The translations under genes and the position numbers were made by a program. A model generated the notes under the pieces. The model searched no databases and was not told the origin of the DNA. It saw nothing but the letters and a program-made list of their open reading frames with translations. A stretch of DNA of 53,764 nucleotides from assembly GCA_026391295.1 (NCBI GenBank), contig JAPLDS010000054.1, positions 1 through 53,764 of the forward strand, given 5' to 3'. The stretch is from Bacteroidia bacterium (GTDB lineage: Bacteria; Bacteroidota; Bacteroidia; Bacteroidales; Prolixibacteraceae). Shown here piece after piece: positions 44,997 through 53,764 of this stretch. How positions within the stretch are numbered: the stretch's first letter is position 1; every line of letters begins with the position of its first letter.

Positions 44997-46079
44997 ATGA
45001 GCTTCAAAAAAACTAAAACATCCATTGGATTAATCGTTCTAGCTATTGGCATCTTATCGTCCAATTTAGCAACGGCTCAGGCAAAATGGGATTACCTTCC
45101 TCCGCGTGGCTATGTAGCCCATAAAGTTGAACAACCCATAACCATCGATGGGAAAGCTGAAAAAGCATGGGATAATGCCCCGTGGAGCAACTATTTTAAC
45201 GATATCGAGGGGAGTAAAAAACCCAAGCCACGTTTCAAAACTCGAATGAAGATGCTTTGGGATGCGAAATATCTATATGTCTATGCTGAACTTGAAGAGC
45301 CTCATGTATGGAGTTATCAGACCAAACGCGACTGCAAAATATTTATCGAGAACGACTTCGAGATGTTTATCAAACCTTCAACCATGGCTCCTACCTATGG
45401 CGAATTCGAGATGAATGCCAGAGGCACAGTGTGGGATCTATATTTTCACCGCCCCTATCGTTCAGGAGCAAACTATATGGAAAGCTGGGATATGCGCGAT
45501 GTAGTTGTTGGAGTCGATGTTCAAGGAACGATCAACAATCCTGCAGATACCGATAAAGGATGGAGCGTTGAAGTTGCTTTCCCTTGGAGTGCACTAAGAG
45601 ACTTAGGACGGAAAAGCCCATGTAATGATGGTGATATCTGGCGAGTTAATTTCTCCCGAGTAGAATGGGAACAGGCAGTATCTGCGGATGGGAAATATAT
45701 TCACAAGGTAGGGCCACATCAAGAAAGTTTAAAAGAAGACAATTGGACGTGGTCGCCTCAACGCGTAGTTCAGATGCACGAACCTGAATGCTGGGGATAT
45801 CTGCAATTGTCGAGTGAGTTAAATGGCAACGTTGAATTTAAGCGTCCTTCGGAAGAAACCATACTACAAACGCTTATTTACTTGCTTCGTTCTAAACGAG
45901 AAAACATGGAAGCAAAAACCATCAAAGCACTTATTGGCGACGATAAAATTCAAGTTAAGGGTGTTAACTTTAAAGCAGAAATGCAAGAATCACTCTTTGG
46001 CTTCTATATCATTATCACAAATGTGGATAATGGAGAACGCTATGCCATCGATGAACGAGAAGTGATCAAAAAATTGTAA
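44997..46079 (+). CDS. CBM9-like carbohydrate-binding protein
   Basis: The 360-residue protein has a signal peptide (to about residue 28, TAQ). The central domain (about 35-260) is a CBM9-like beta-sandwich: ITIDGKAEKAWDNAPW, then KMLWDAKYLYVYAELEEPHVW, NDFEMFIKP and WSVEVAFPWSALRDLG. This pattern is common in Bacteroidota PUL proteins of this length. The C-terminal 80 residues are helical and mixed. CBM9 domains bind sugar ends, so the protein may present substrate to the periplasmic enzymes; no catalytic residues are apparent. It starts 5 bp after the ThuA stop codon, so it belongs to the same transcript as module 3. Confidence 0.85.
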   Translation: MSFKKTKTSIGLIVLAIGILSSNLATAQAKWDYLPPRGYVAHKVEQPITIDGKAEKAWDNAPWSNYFNDIEGSKKPKPRFKTRMKMLWDAKYLYVYAELEEPHVWSYQTKRDCKIFIENDFEMFIKPSTMAPTYGEFEMNARGTVWDLYFHRPYRSGANYMESWDMRDVVVGVDVQGTINNPADTDKGWSVEVAFPWSALRDLGRKSPCNDGDIWRVNFSRVEWEQAVSADGKYIHKVGPHQESLKEDNWTWSPQRVVQMHEPECWGYLQLSSELNGNVEFKRPSEETILQTLIYLLRSKRENMEAKTIKALIGDDKIQVKGVNFKAEMQESLFGFYIIITNVDNGERYAIDEREVIKKL

Positions 46080-46119
46080 TCAAAAGACAAATAAAGAAAT
46101 AGCAGAATAAAAATAAATC

Positions 46120-47229
46120 ATGAAAATAGCAGCAATTATTCTTATCACCTTATTTTCCCTTAATCTTACAGGGGCCAATAAACCGAAGGCGCCTAAGCGT
46201 GCGTATTCAAGTCATAAATTTTATTTTGCAGCTTGGGGTGCGGCAGGCAGTGGTTCCGACGAGACACAACTAGCTCGAATGAAAGTTCTGGCAGCTGCTG
46301 GAGTTACAGATCTTCTTCCTGGTGGAGATGCCAAACGGTTAGCTCAACTTATAAAATTAGCAGATCAGTGTGGGATACGGATTCATGCATGGCATTGGAT
46401 GATGAATGTTGGAGGGTCTAAAGAGTGCAGGGAACATCCCGACTGGTATTCGGTTAATCGTTTAGGACAAAGTTGCAGAGATTTTCATCCTTATGTCGAC
46501 TACTACAATTTCTTAAGTCCATTCTCGCCTGGAGCACGTGAATACATCAAAAATGGGGTTCGCGAAATAGCTAAAGTAAAAGGATTAGCTTCAGTACATT
46601 TCGATTATATCCGTTATGTCGATGTGCTTCTGGGAGCAGAACTACAAACACATTACAAACATAATGGAGGTCCACTAGTACAGGATCGTCTGATGGCCGA
46701 ATACGACTTCGACTACCACCCATTAGCACGAAAAGCTTTTAAAGAACAGTTTGGAACTGATCCGATGGAATTGCCTGACAAAGAAGAGAATGCCGCTTGG
46801 AAACAGTTTCGGATGAACGCCATAACCTCACTCGTTGAAGAGTGTGTTCAGATTTGTCATGAAGAAGGTACACGAGCCTCAGCTGCTGTATTTCCATTCC
46901 CACAATTAGCGAGAGAATATGTGAAGCAAGACTGGGCCCACTGGAGCCTCGACACTTTCTTCCCTATGGTCTATAAAAAAGATCACCAAGGAAATCTAAA
47001 CTGGGTGGGCTTTGCCACACAAGAAGGTGTGCGCGAGATGAAAAAGGGGCAAGACCTTTTCACTGGTCTTTCTGTAGATAATTATGGAGATAACATGGAA
47101 GAATTTGAAGAGGCTATTAAGCAAGCCCATGACCATGGTGCAAGAGGTGTTGCATTCTATCATGCCAATGCACTCAAAGAGCAGCACCTTGCTGTAATTA
47201 AAAAGTTGAATGATCTATACAACAAATAG
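46120..47229 (+). CDS. GHL10-type TIM-barrel protein, putative glycosidase
   Basis: The 369-residue protein has a short signal peptide (to about residue 18). The TIM barrel shows the motif VHFDYIRYVD, with Asp162, which is typical of the glycosyl-hydrolase-like GHL10 group, along with IHAWHWMMN and DTFFPMVYKK. Members of this group are regarded as glycosidases but few have a proven substrate. It stands 40 bp after the CBM9-like gene and 57 bp before the last oxidoreductase. Length fits a single barrel without extra modules. I cannot name the linkage cut. Confidence 0.75.
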   Translation: MKIAAIILITLFSLNLTGANKPKAPKRAYSSHKFYFAAWGAAGSGSDETQLARMKVLAAAGVTDLLPGGDAKRLAQLIKLADQCGIRIHAWHWMMNVGGSKECREHPDWYSVNRLGQSCRDFHPYVDYYNFLSPFSPGAREYIKNGVREIAKVKGLASVHFDYIRYVDVLLGAELQTHYKHNGGPLVQDRLMAEYDFDYHPLARKAFKEQFGTDPMELPDKEENAAWKQFRMNAITSLVEECVQICHEEGTRASAAVFPFPQLAREYVKQDWAHWSLDTFFPMVYKKDHQGNLNWVGFATQEGVREMKKGQDLFTGLSVDNYGDNMEEFEEAIKQAHDHGARGVAFYHANALKEQHLAVIKKLNDLYNK

Positions 47230-47286
47230 TTCATTCAACGGAATGTAAATTTTCAACCTAATATTTAGATCGAACAAGACAATAAT

Positions 47287-48603
47287 ATGAATACTAAAAC
47301 AAACAGAAGAGATTTCTTGCGCCAATCGGCTGTATTAACGGCAACAACCGTTATTTTACCCACCCTAATCCCTTCGACGGCGTTAGGAATGGGTGGAAAG
47401 CTAGCTCCAAGTGATCGTATTCTCATGGGAGCCATTGGTACTGGTGGTCAGGGGACCAATAACCTTAGAGATTTTCTAGGTCATAGTAAAGAAATACAGT
47501 TTGTAGCTGTTTGTGATGTCGACAGCACCCATACAGCAAAGGCAAAAGGAATTATTGACCTTGCAAATAACAATACCGATTGTCGCACCTATGCTGACTA
47601 TCGCGAGTTTCTCGAGAAAGAAAAAATTGATGCAGTATCGATTGCCCTACCCGATCATTGGCATGGACTGATCTATACTGCAGCAGCGAATAAAAAATTA
47701 GATATCTATTGCGAAAAACCGCTTGCACGGACTATTCACGATAGTCAAGCCATTGTAAGTGCCGTAAAACGAAACAATATTGTTTGGCAGACGGGAAGCT
47801 GGCAGCGTTCAGTTGAACGTTTCCGTCGTGCAGCCGAGCTAGCGATCAACGGACGAGTTGGAAAAGTAACTCGTGTTGAAGTCGGCCTTCCAGATGGTAT
47901 TAAAGGTATCGGGACACCTCCTGTAATCGATGTTCCTGCTGGACTCGACTGGGAAACCTGGTTAGGACCTGCGCCTAAATCACCTTACAGAGGTGTTTGT
48001 CATGGCGACTGGCGCTGGATGCTTGACTATTCAGGCGGTCAACTTACCGATTGGGCAGGTCATCATATCGATATTGCGCAATGGGGACTTGGCATGGAAC
48101 GATCAGGACCAGTAGAGATTGTTGGAAAAGGTACTTATCCATTAGACGGTCTTTACAACGTTCCATTTGCGTATGATTTCAACTGTAGATATGCCAATGG
48201 CGTTGAGATGCGAGTCGCTAATGCATCTGCACTACCTCATCGGATGGGTGTTGTATGGTATGGTGATAAAGGATGGGTTTATGTTGATCGCAACAGAGAA
48301 CAAATCTTCGCTTCTGATCCAAAAATTCTTGAAGAGGTAATCGGAGAGAATGAGATCCATCTGTATAAAAGTGACAATCACATTGGCAACTTCCTCGAAT
48401 GCATCCGATCACGTGCCGAGACGGTAGCTCCAGCTGAGATTGCTCACCGATCAATATCGGTTGGTCTATTGGGAGAAATTGCCATGACAACGGAGCAAAC
48501 GATCAAATGGGATCCAAAAAATGAAGTAATCATTGACAATCCTGCTGCAAGTCGATTGCTTTCACGACCATATCGCAAACCATGGGTCGAACTAACACGA
48601 TAA
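47287..48603 (+). CDS. Tat-exported Gfo/Idh/MocA oxidoreductase, orphan copy
   Basis: The seventh oxidoreductase has 438 residues, Tat motif NRRDFL and the shared IPSTALGMGGKLAPSDRI. Rossmann motif GAIGTGGQGTNN, EKP residues Glu143-Lys144 (CEKPLARTI) and GGQLTDWAGHHIDIAQWG are all present. Despite being clearly in the same clade as modules 1-3, it has no ThuA gene next to it; the next gene is the transglutaminase-esterase fusion 59 bp away. It may have lost its partner or share one of the three ThuA proteins. Confidence 0.92.
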   Translation: MNTKTNRRDFLRQSAVLTATTVILPTLIPSTALGMGGKLAPSDRILMGAIGTGGQGTNNLRDFLGHSKEIQFVAVCDVDSTHTAKAKGIIDLANNNTDCRTYADYREFLEKEKIDAVSIALPDHWHGLIYTAAANKKLDIYCEKPLARTIHDSQAIVSAVKRNNIVWQTGSWQRSVERFRRAAELAINGRVGKVTRVEVGLPDGIKGIGTPPVIDVPAGLDWETWLGPAPKSPYRGVCHGDWRWMLDYSGGQLTDWAGHHIDIAQWGLGMERSGPVEIVGKGTYPLDGLYNVPFAYDFNCRYANGVEMRVANASALPHRMGVVWYGDKGWVYVDRNREQIFASDPKILEEVIGENEIHLYKSDNHIGNFLECIRSRAETVAPAEIAHRSISVGLLGEIAMTTEQTIKWDPKNEVIIDNPAASRLLSRPYRKPWVELTR

Positions 48604-48662
48604 ATTGAAATTAAAATAAATAATTAAATAAATTACCTAATCAACTTATAAATACTGCAATC

Positions 48663-51125
48663 ATGCACGGAAAAAACCCGATTAAAGGAACATCTAGTCT
48701 TGATCTAAAAAACGCCAACCTAAAGCCTTTGTTGTTTTTAGGAATGCTTTTATTGATCTCCTCGTTGAGTGTACTAGCTCAAAAATCAGCACCAAAATGG
48801 TGGTCTAAAACCACAGAAACAGCACTTCAACAAGCAGGTGCAAATAAAGCTCAGTTGGTTACTGCGTTAGAAAAAGTTCCTAAAGCGCAGCGCGAAGGAC
48901 TTGAATTCTTAATTGACAATATGCCTGATATTGATCTTAAGAAACTGTCTGCAAATTTCTTGCTAGAACATCTAGCGATGGCTTACAAAGTAAAACAAGA
49001 AGCACCTTGGGCTAGTCAGATTTCAAACGAAATTTTTCTAAATGAAATACTTCCTTACGCCAGTGTAAGTGAGCCCCGCGACAACTACACTAAGAAGTTA
49101 TATGCGATTACGATGCCATTAATCAAAGATTCCAAGACCATCAGTGAGGCAGGAAAAGCTATTAATCAGCAAATCTTCAAACTTCTAAAGGTTAAATACT
49201 CACGTAAAAGACGTGCTCCGGATCAAGGTCCATTTGAAACCATGCAAACTGGAGTAGCCACTTGTACTGGATTATCTGTGCTTCTGGTTGACGCTTGTCG
49301 CTCTGTCGGCATCCCTGCCCGTATTGCTGGCACTCCGCTCTGGAATAACAACAGTGGAAATCATACCTGGGTAGAGATCTGGGATGGCAAATGGTATTTC
49401 ACAGGCGCCGCAGAACAAAGTCCAGAAGGATTTAATAGAGGTTGGTTTGTCGGAAATGCCTCACAAGCCATTAAAGATGATCGGAATAAAGCCATCTATG
49501 CTACTAGCTTTAAAAAGACCGGACTTACCTTCCCTCTTTCATGGGCACAAGATGTTGATTATGTGAATGCCATAAATGTTTCAGACCGTTATACCGCAAA
49601 AGCCAAACCAGTGGAGTTACCTGGTCTGAAATTATCCCTCGACGTATTTAATCGTCCTGTTGGAGAGCGTGTTGCCTCAAAAGTTACCATCACCGATGCA
49701 GCTGACAGTTCCATTAAATTTGAAGGTATCAGCAAAGGCGATACTGCAGATACAAACGATCATTTATTTATTCAACTTCCGAAGAAACGCACTTATATTG
49801 TTGAAGTGGTGCAGAAAGATCATAAACAGTGCCAGTATTACACCACGAGTGCAGCAGCTGAAGATAAGCTTTCAATTTTCCTAGGCGGAATACCAGCAAT
49901 ACCAGCTGCAAAGGGACCTTTTTATGTCTCGCCAATTGTTAGTCAGACCTTAAAATCTGTTGATGAAACTAAACTTAAGGAAGCTCTAACGGCATATTTT
50001 AAAGCAAACAAGCAAGAGCAGGAGAATTGGAAATTTGATCGTAAGCTTGAGAAATTACTTAGTAACAATGAGCCAGCAGTGCGTCAAGCAGCTTGGGATG
50101 CCTATAAAACAGCTCCAATACACGATGCTGCAAAGCAAGATTTCGATGCCAATAAAGTTAGTTCTGGAAAGCATGTAAGTCCATATATTGTTAAGACAGT
50201 TGGGAAAAGACCCGCGAATGGATGGGCCCTATTTATCGCTATGCATGGCGGAGGTGGAACCACTCAGGAGTTTAATGACAGCCAATGGCGTCATATGCAA
50301 ATCTATTACCGCGACCATCCCGAAGTTGGTGGATATATCTATATTGCTCTTCGTGCACCAGATAATTCATGGAATGGTTTTTACACCGGTTATGCCTATC
50401 CGCTGATTCAAAATCTACTTCGTCAGTTTATGCTTTTTGGCGATATCGATCCAAATAAAAAGTTTATCATGGGCTACTCACATGGTGGGTATGGAGCCTA
50501 TGCTATCGGCCCTAAGATGCCAGACTATTTTGCCGCTATCCATGCTAGTGCAGCTGCTCTAGCAGACGGTGCAAACCCTATCACCTTAAGAAATACAGCC
50601 TTCTCAACCATGGTTGGAGCCAAGGATGACATGTTTGGAAGAAGTAAACACGTAGTTAACTTGGTGAAAAATGTGGAAAAATTGCGTGGTGACAGAACAG
50701 ATATTTATCCTATTGCCATTCAAATCATTGCAGATCATCCCCACTCTGGCTTACCCGATAGAGATAAAATCTCGCAGATGTATGCCAATGTGCGTAATCC
50801 GGTCCCTAAAGAGCTTACCTGGCGCCTAACAGATCATGTGATTCATGACTTCTTTTGGCTTCATACAGACAATCCAGAATCAGGTAAAGATTTTAATGTC
50901 ACGCTAATTGACAATAAGTTAACAGGTACAACAGATATCTCATCAGGATCGATTTTATTAGATACTCGATTAGTAGATTTCAAAAAAGCGGTTCTCCTTA
51001 ACATCAATGGTAAAAGCAGCAAGCATAAAATCAAGCCAAGCCTGCGCACCCTATGCGAAACCTTAGAGCGCCGGGGCGATCCTGAATTAGCTTTCACAGC
51101 TGAACTTCCTTTAAAACTAAAATAA
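48663..51125 (+). CDS. Transglutaminase-like domain fused to alpha/beta-hydrolase esterase
   Basis: This 820-residue secreted protein (signal to about residue 40, LAQ) joins two enzyme-like halves. The first (about 160-260) is transglutaminase-like: Cys201 in GVATCTGLSVLLVDACRSVGIPAR and His234 in NHTWVEIW; the third residue is unclear, as no Asp stands at the usual distance and only Asp241 is near. The second half (about 500-720) is an esterase: oxyanion motif MHGGGG (527-532), Ser606 in GYSHGGYG, Asp655 in GAKDDMFG and His692 or His694 in DHPHSGLPD. A beta domain lies between them. Function unknown; the esterase may remove acyl or feruloyl-type groups. The GH106-like gene follows after 23 bp. 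Confidence 0.8.
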   Translation: MHGKNPIKGTSSLDLKNANLKPLLFLGMLLLISSLSVLAQKSAPKWWSKTTETALQQAGANKAQLVTALEKVPKAQREGLEFLIDNMPDIDLKKLSANFLLEHLAMAYKVKQEAPWASQISNEIFLNEILPYASVSEPRDNYTKKLYAITMPLIKDSKTISEAGKAINQQIFKLLKVKYSRKRRAPDQGPFETMQTGVATCTGLSVLLVDACRSVGIPARIAGTPLWNNNSGNHTWVEIWDGKWYFTGAAEQSPEGFNRGWFVGNASQAIKDDRNKAIYATSFKKTGLTFPLSWAQDVDYVNAINVSDRYTAKAKPVELPGLKLSLDVFNRPVGERVASKVTITDAADSSIKFEGISKGDTADTNDHLFIQLPKKRTYIVEVVQKDHKQCQYYTTSAAAEDKLSIFLGGIPAIPAAKGPFYVSPIVSQTLKSVDETKLKEALTAYFKANKQEQENWKFDRKLEKLLSNNEPAVRQAAWDAYKTAPIHDAAKQDFDANKVSSGKHVSPYIVKTVGKRPANGWALFIAMHGGGGTTQEFNDSQWRHMQIYYRDHPEVGGYIYIALRAPDNSWNGFYTGYAYPLIQNLLRQFMLFGDIDPNKKFIMGYSHGGYGAYAIGPKMPDYFAAIHASAAALADGANPITLRNTAFSTMVGAKDDMFGRSKHVVNLVKNVEKLRGDRTDIYPIAIQIIADHPHSGLPDRDKISQMYANVRNPVPKELTWRLTDHVIHDFFWLHTDNPESGKDFNVTLIDNKLTGTTDISSGSILLDTRLVDFKKAVLLNINGKSSKHKIKPSLRTLCETLERRGDPELAFTAELPLKLK

Positions 51126-51148
51126 ACCCACGATAACAGAACGATAAG

Positions 51149-53764
51149 ATGAGAAACTTTAGACCCTTTACTCTAGTAGGACTGCTGCTAATAACCTTAA
51201 CGCTAGGAGCACAAACAAAAATGCTTCCAGGACATTCCGACCGCAGTGCATCAATAGATGTTTTGCCAGGCTTTATTAATCCACCAAAAGGTTTCGGAGA
51301 CGTTCCATTCTATTGGTGGCAGGGCGACACCATAACTAAAGAGCGCTTAGCTTGGCAATTAGACCAACTTTCGAATAAAGGGATCTCAAGTCTTCAGATT
51401 AATTATAGTCATCTAGACTATGGTGGTATCTCTTACGGATCATCAAACCCAAGTAAGCCAGCCCTATTTAGCGAGGCTTGGTGGAAACTGTTTAACTGGT
51501 TTGCTGCAGAAGCTCAGAAGAAAGGGATGACAGTTAGTCTTAGCGACTACACCTTGGGTATTGGTCAGGGTTATGCGATGGATGAAGGGATTGCACAGAA
51601 TCCGGAACTAAATGGATCGCAACTAAAAAAACAGATTCAGAAATTAAGTGGAAAAGGAAGTCTTAAACTACCAGATCACTTGCTTAACTTAAGTGCATTT
51701 AAATTAAATGCCGATGATTCATTGATCATAGAATCACGGAGAAATCTGCTTCCTGAAATTTCTAATGGTTCAATCACCTACAATTTCGGGAAAGAAAAAT
51801 GGAAAATTGTAGCGGTGTATTCCGAGCAGCTAATTCCTTCGTATGATCCAATGCATCCGCAAAGTGGAGAACTATACAACCATTTCTTCTTCGATAAATT
51901 TGATGCCGCCTTGAAAAAAAGTGGAACTGGAGGACTTAACTTCTTCTTCTCCGATGAATTAAATTTCAGAGTAGGGGGAAACCTTTGGAATAAATACTTC
52001 GCCGATGAATTTAAGAAACGTAAAGGGTACGATGTTGTTCCTTACCTTGACGCATTGTATGTAAATATTGGATCTATTACGCCAAAAATCAAACTTGACT
52101 ATAACGATGTGATCGTTGGGCTTAGTGAAGATAACTTCTTTAAACCGGTTTACCAATGGCATGAAGATCGCGGTCTAATTTTTGGATGCGATCATGGTGG
52201 ACGAGGTAAAGAGGTGGCTGAATTTGGAGATTATTTCCGCACACAGCGATGGAATCAAGGACCAGGATCAGATCAGCCTGGATTATCTAAAGACATCATT
52301 AAAGCCAAAGTAGCGGCTTCTATTGCTCACTTATACGAACGACCACGGGTTTGGCTAGAAGGCTTCTATGGCAGTGGATGGGGCACAACTTCATCGGATG
52401 TTACCGAGGCTATTTTTGGCAATTTCGTTGCTGGATATAACCTACTATCGTTTCACGGTCTTTACTATTCGACCCAAGGTGGATGGTGGGAATGGGCACC
52501 TCCGTGTAATCACTTCCGTATGCCGTATTGGAAACAGATCGATCCATTGATGAATTGTGTACAACGTTTATCTTATCTATTGTCTCAAGGAATACACAAT
52601 TGCGATGTGGCGATTGTGTACCCTACAGAACCTGTAATTGCAGGAATGGACGGCAAAAAGTCAGTCGACATTGCCTTTGAAGCTGGCGAGAGAATATATG
52701 ATAAAGGAATTGATTTTGACTTTATCGATTTCGAGTCAATTGCCCGTGCAACAGTTAGCTCAAAAGAGCTTCAAGTCGCAGGTGAGAAATACAAAGTATT
52801 GGTTATCCCTTCTATGAAAGCCATTCGTTTTGCCTCATTAAAGAAACTTGATGAGTTTAAAAAAGGTGGTGGACTAATTGTTAACCTTGGAGATGTTCCT
52901 GAAGCCACTGAAAAGAATGGAGCTGCCGATGCAGAGGTAGCAAAACTTGTTGCCAATATCTTCTCAGCTGGACCAAACTACATTCAATGTAACGACCCAA
53001 AATTGGTTTCTGCCGCTATTGAAGGTAAATATGAACCAAACTTTAAAATGCTTACTCCTGCCAAAGACAGTCCCTATGTGATGCGTCGCGTCATTGGCAA
53101 ACGCGAGGTTTATGCAGTATACAACGTGGAGAAAGGGGCTAAATGTTTCTTTAAAGCAAAAGGGAATGCACAGCTTTGGAATCCTTGGAATGGAGAGACC
53201 TCTTCATTGGGTAAACTAGCGGTGCAAACTGCAGAAGGAACAGAGATTACAATGCCTCTGACAAACAAAGAGATACAGCTAGTTATTTTTAATTCAAATA
53301 CAACGACCGCGAAGAATTCCATCTCACCAGAGGAGATATTAAGCTCTACAGATCTAGGAAACACCTGGAATTTCGAGCTTAAACCATCACTCGATAATCA
53401 GTGGGGAGACTTTCAGCTTCCAGCGAAGAAAGAGATGCTAGGAGCTCAAGTACGTCAGTTAAATTTCACAGAGAAAACAAATTACGGTGGTGGAAACATC
53501 GCAATTGACACGCTGTGGGAGCAAAAAACAATTGCATTTGGACAACAGTTCCTCAAGCTACCCGTTTTGGCTCAAGCCCCTACTGAAGCAGAACTGTTAA
53601 AAATTGCAGCTGCTGGTGCGACAGAAAACCCAACCTTAGCGAACCAAATACACAAATGGGAAACCTATGGTTTCTCTTGGAAACAAGGTGTTGAAGGTGA
53701 TCCAGGACACCAAGGATACCATGGATTAAAAGGGAAGATGTACGATAATTTTATCCGCATGGGC
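51149..53764 (+). CDS. GH106-like glycoside hydrolase, 3' partial
   Basis: Translation from the ATG at 51149 stays open for 872 codons to the end of the window, so the 3' end is missing. The product has a signal peptide (to about residue 23, GAQ). It starts with FGDVPFYWWQGDTITKERLAW, then KKGMTVSLSDYTLGIGQGY, and has VWLEGFYGSGWGTTSSDV and VAIVYPTEPVIAG, matching the layout of GH106-related proteins. It differs clearly from the GH106 at 26384, which has GWPSGGPWITPE at the corresponding site; the two are not recent duplicates. A release of rhamnose or a related deoxysugar is likely, with the exact activity unproven. The missing end should hold the C-terminal beta-sandwich. Confidence 0.75.
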   Translation, partial: MRNFRPFTLVGLLLITLTLGAQTKMLPGHSDRSASIDVLPGFINPPKGFGDVPFYWWQGDTITKERLAWQLDQLSNKGISSLQINYSHLDYGGISYGSSNPSKPALFSEAWWKLFNWFAAEAQKKGMTVSLSDYTLGIGQGYAMDEGIAQNPELNGSQLKKQIQKLSGKGSLKLPDHLLNLSAFKLNADDSLIIESRRNLLPEISNGSITYNFGKEKWKIVAVYSEQLIPSYDPMHPQSGELYNHFFFDKFDAALKKSGTGGLNFFFSDELNFRVGGNLWNKYFADEFKKRKGYDVVPYLDALYVNIGSITPKIKLDYNDVIVGLSEDNFFKPVYQWHEDRGLIFGCDHGGRGKEVAEFGDYFRTQRWNQGPGSDQPGLSKDIIKAKVAASIAHLYERPRVWLEGFYGSGWGTTSSDVTEAIFGNFVAGYNLLSFHGLYYSTQGGWWEWAPPCNHFRMPYWKQIDPLMNCVQRLSYLLSQGIHNCDVAIVYPTEPVIAGMDGKKSVDIAFEAGERIYDKGIDFDFIDFESIARATVSSKELQVAGEKYKVLVIPSMKAIRFASLKKLDEFKKGGGLIVNLGDVPEATEKNGAADAEVAKLVANIFSAGPNYIQCNDPKLVSAAIEGKYEPNFKMLTPAKDSPYVMRRVIGKREVYAVYNVEKGAKCFFKAKGNAQLWNPWNGETSSLGKLAVQTAEGTEITMPLTNKEIQLVIFNSNTTTAKNSISPEEILSSTDLGNTWNFELKPSLDNQWGDFQLPAKKEMLGAQVRQLNFTEKTNYGGGNIAIDTLWEQKTIAFGQQFLKLPVLAQAPTEAELLKIAAAGATENPTLANQIHKWETYGFSWKQGVEGDPGHQGYHGLKGKMYDNFIRMG

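Noticed and set aside
47230-47286. Possible promoter in the gap before the last oxidoreductase
   Set aside because: Only AT-rich sequence is seen; no element close to TAnnTTTG with a suitable upstream box, and no terminator before it.
19765-48603. Oxidoreductase copies as an assembly artefact of one gene
   Set aside because: The copies differ at many positions in DNA and protein and have different neighbours, so they are true paralogues.

Overview
The window is one continuous polysaccharide utilisation locus (PUL) from a member of the Bacteroidota. The evidence is a SusC/SusD pair at the left end, A-rich translation starts with few Shine-Dalgarno sites, many signal-peptide or lipobox N-termini, and a dense run of extracytoplasmic carbohydrate-active enzymes. 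A free-living or marine Bacteroidales/Marinilabiliales-type organism is my guess; the sequence does not fix the genus. Every supported gene lies on the + strand. No gap between genes exceeds about 190 bases. I saw no tRNA, rRNA, CRISPR array, insertion sequence or regulator gene. Both ends are cut by the window: susC lacks its first codon(s) and the last GH106-like gene lacks its 3' end.

Layout. (1) 1-6451: susC, susD and a small surface lipoprotein, closed by a strong hairpin terminator. (2) 6452-35906: a long co-directional unit holding a broken GH2 gene and its intact tandem paralogue, GH92, a GH95-like enzyme, a Tat-exported Gfo/Idh/MocA oxidoreductase, a divergent GH29-like enzyme, a DUF1080 (3-keto-disaccharide hydrolase family) protein, two more oxidoreductases, a ThuA lipoprotein, a DUF5703 glycosidase, a sialate-O-acetylesterase-type esterase, GH106, a GH43-like propeller, an alpha/beta hydrolase, a second oxidoreductase-ThuA pair and a further oxidoreductase. 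A second hairpin terminator closes this unit. (3) 35927 to the end: DUF4838 protein, a third intact GH2, a LamG protein with an internal repeat, a third oxidoreductase-ThuA pair, a CBM9-like protein, a GHL10-type protein, a seventh oxidoreductase, a transglutaminase-esterase fusion and a second GH106-like gene.

How it may work. SusC/SusD import oligosaccharides through the outer membrane. GH106, GH2, GH92, GH29/GH95-like and GH43-like enzymes with esterases would trim a branched heteroglycan that may carry rhamnose, galactose or uronate, mannose or fucose, and acetyl groups. No sulfatase, classical polysaccharide lyase or inner-membrane sugar transporter was recognised. The unusual part is the redox layer: seven Tat-signal Gfo/Idh/MocA oxidoreductases, three ThuA lipoproteins with a HEAT-like C-terminal tail, and one DUF1080 protein. 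Members of these families act in the 3-keto-glycoside route, where a sugar is oxidised at C3 and the glycosidic bond is then broken by elimination or hydration rather than by a classical glycosidase. My main inference is that this locus couples classical hydrolases with a periplasmic, repeatedly duplicated 3-keto-glycoside system.
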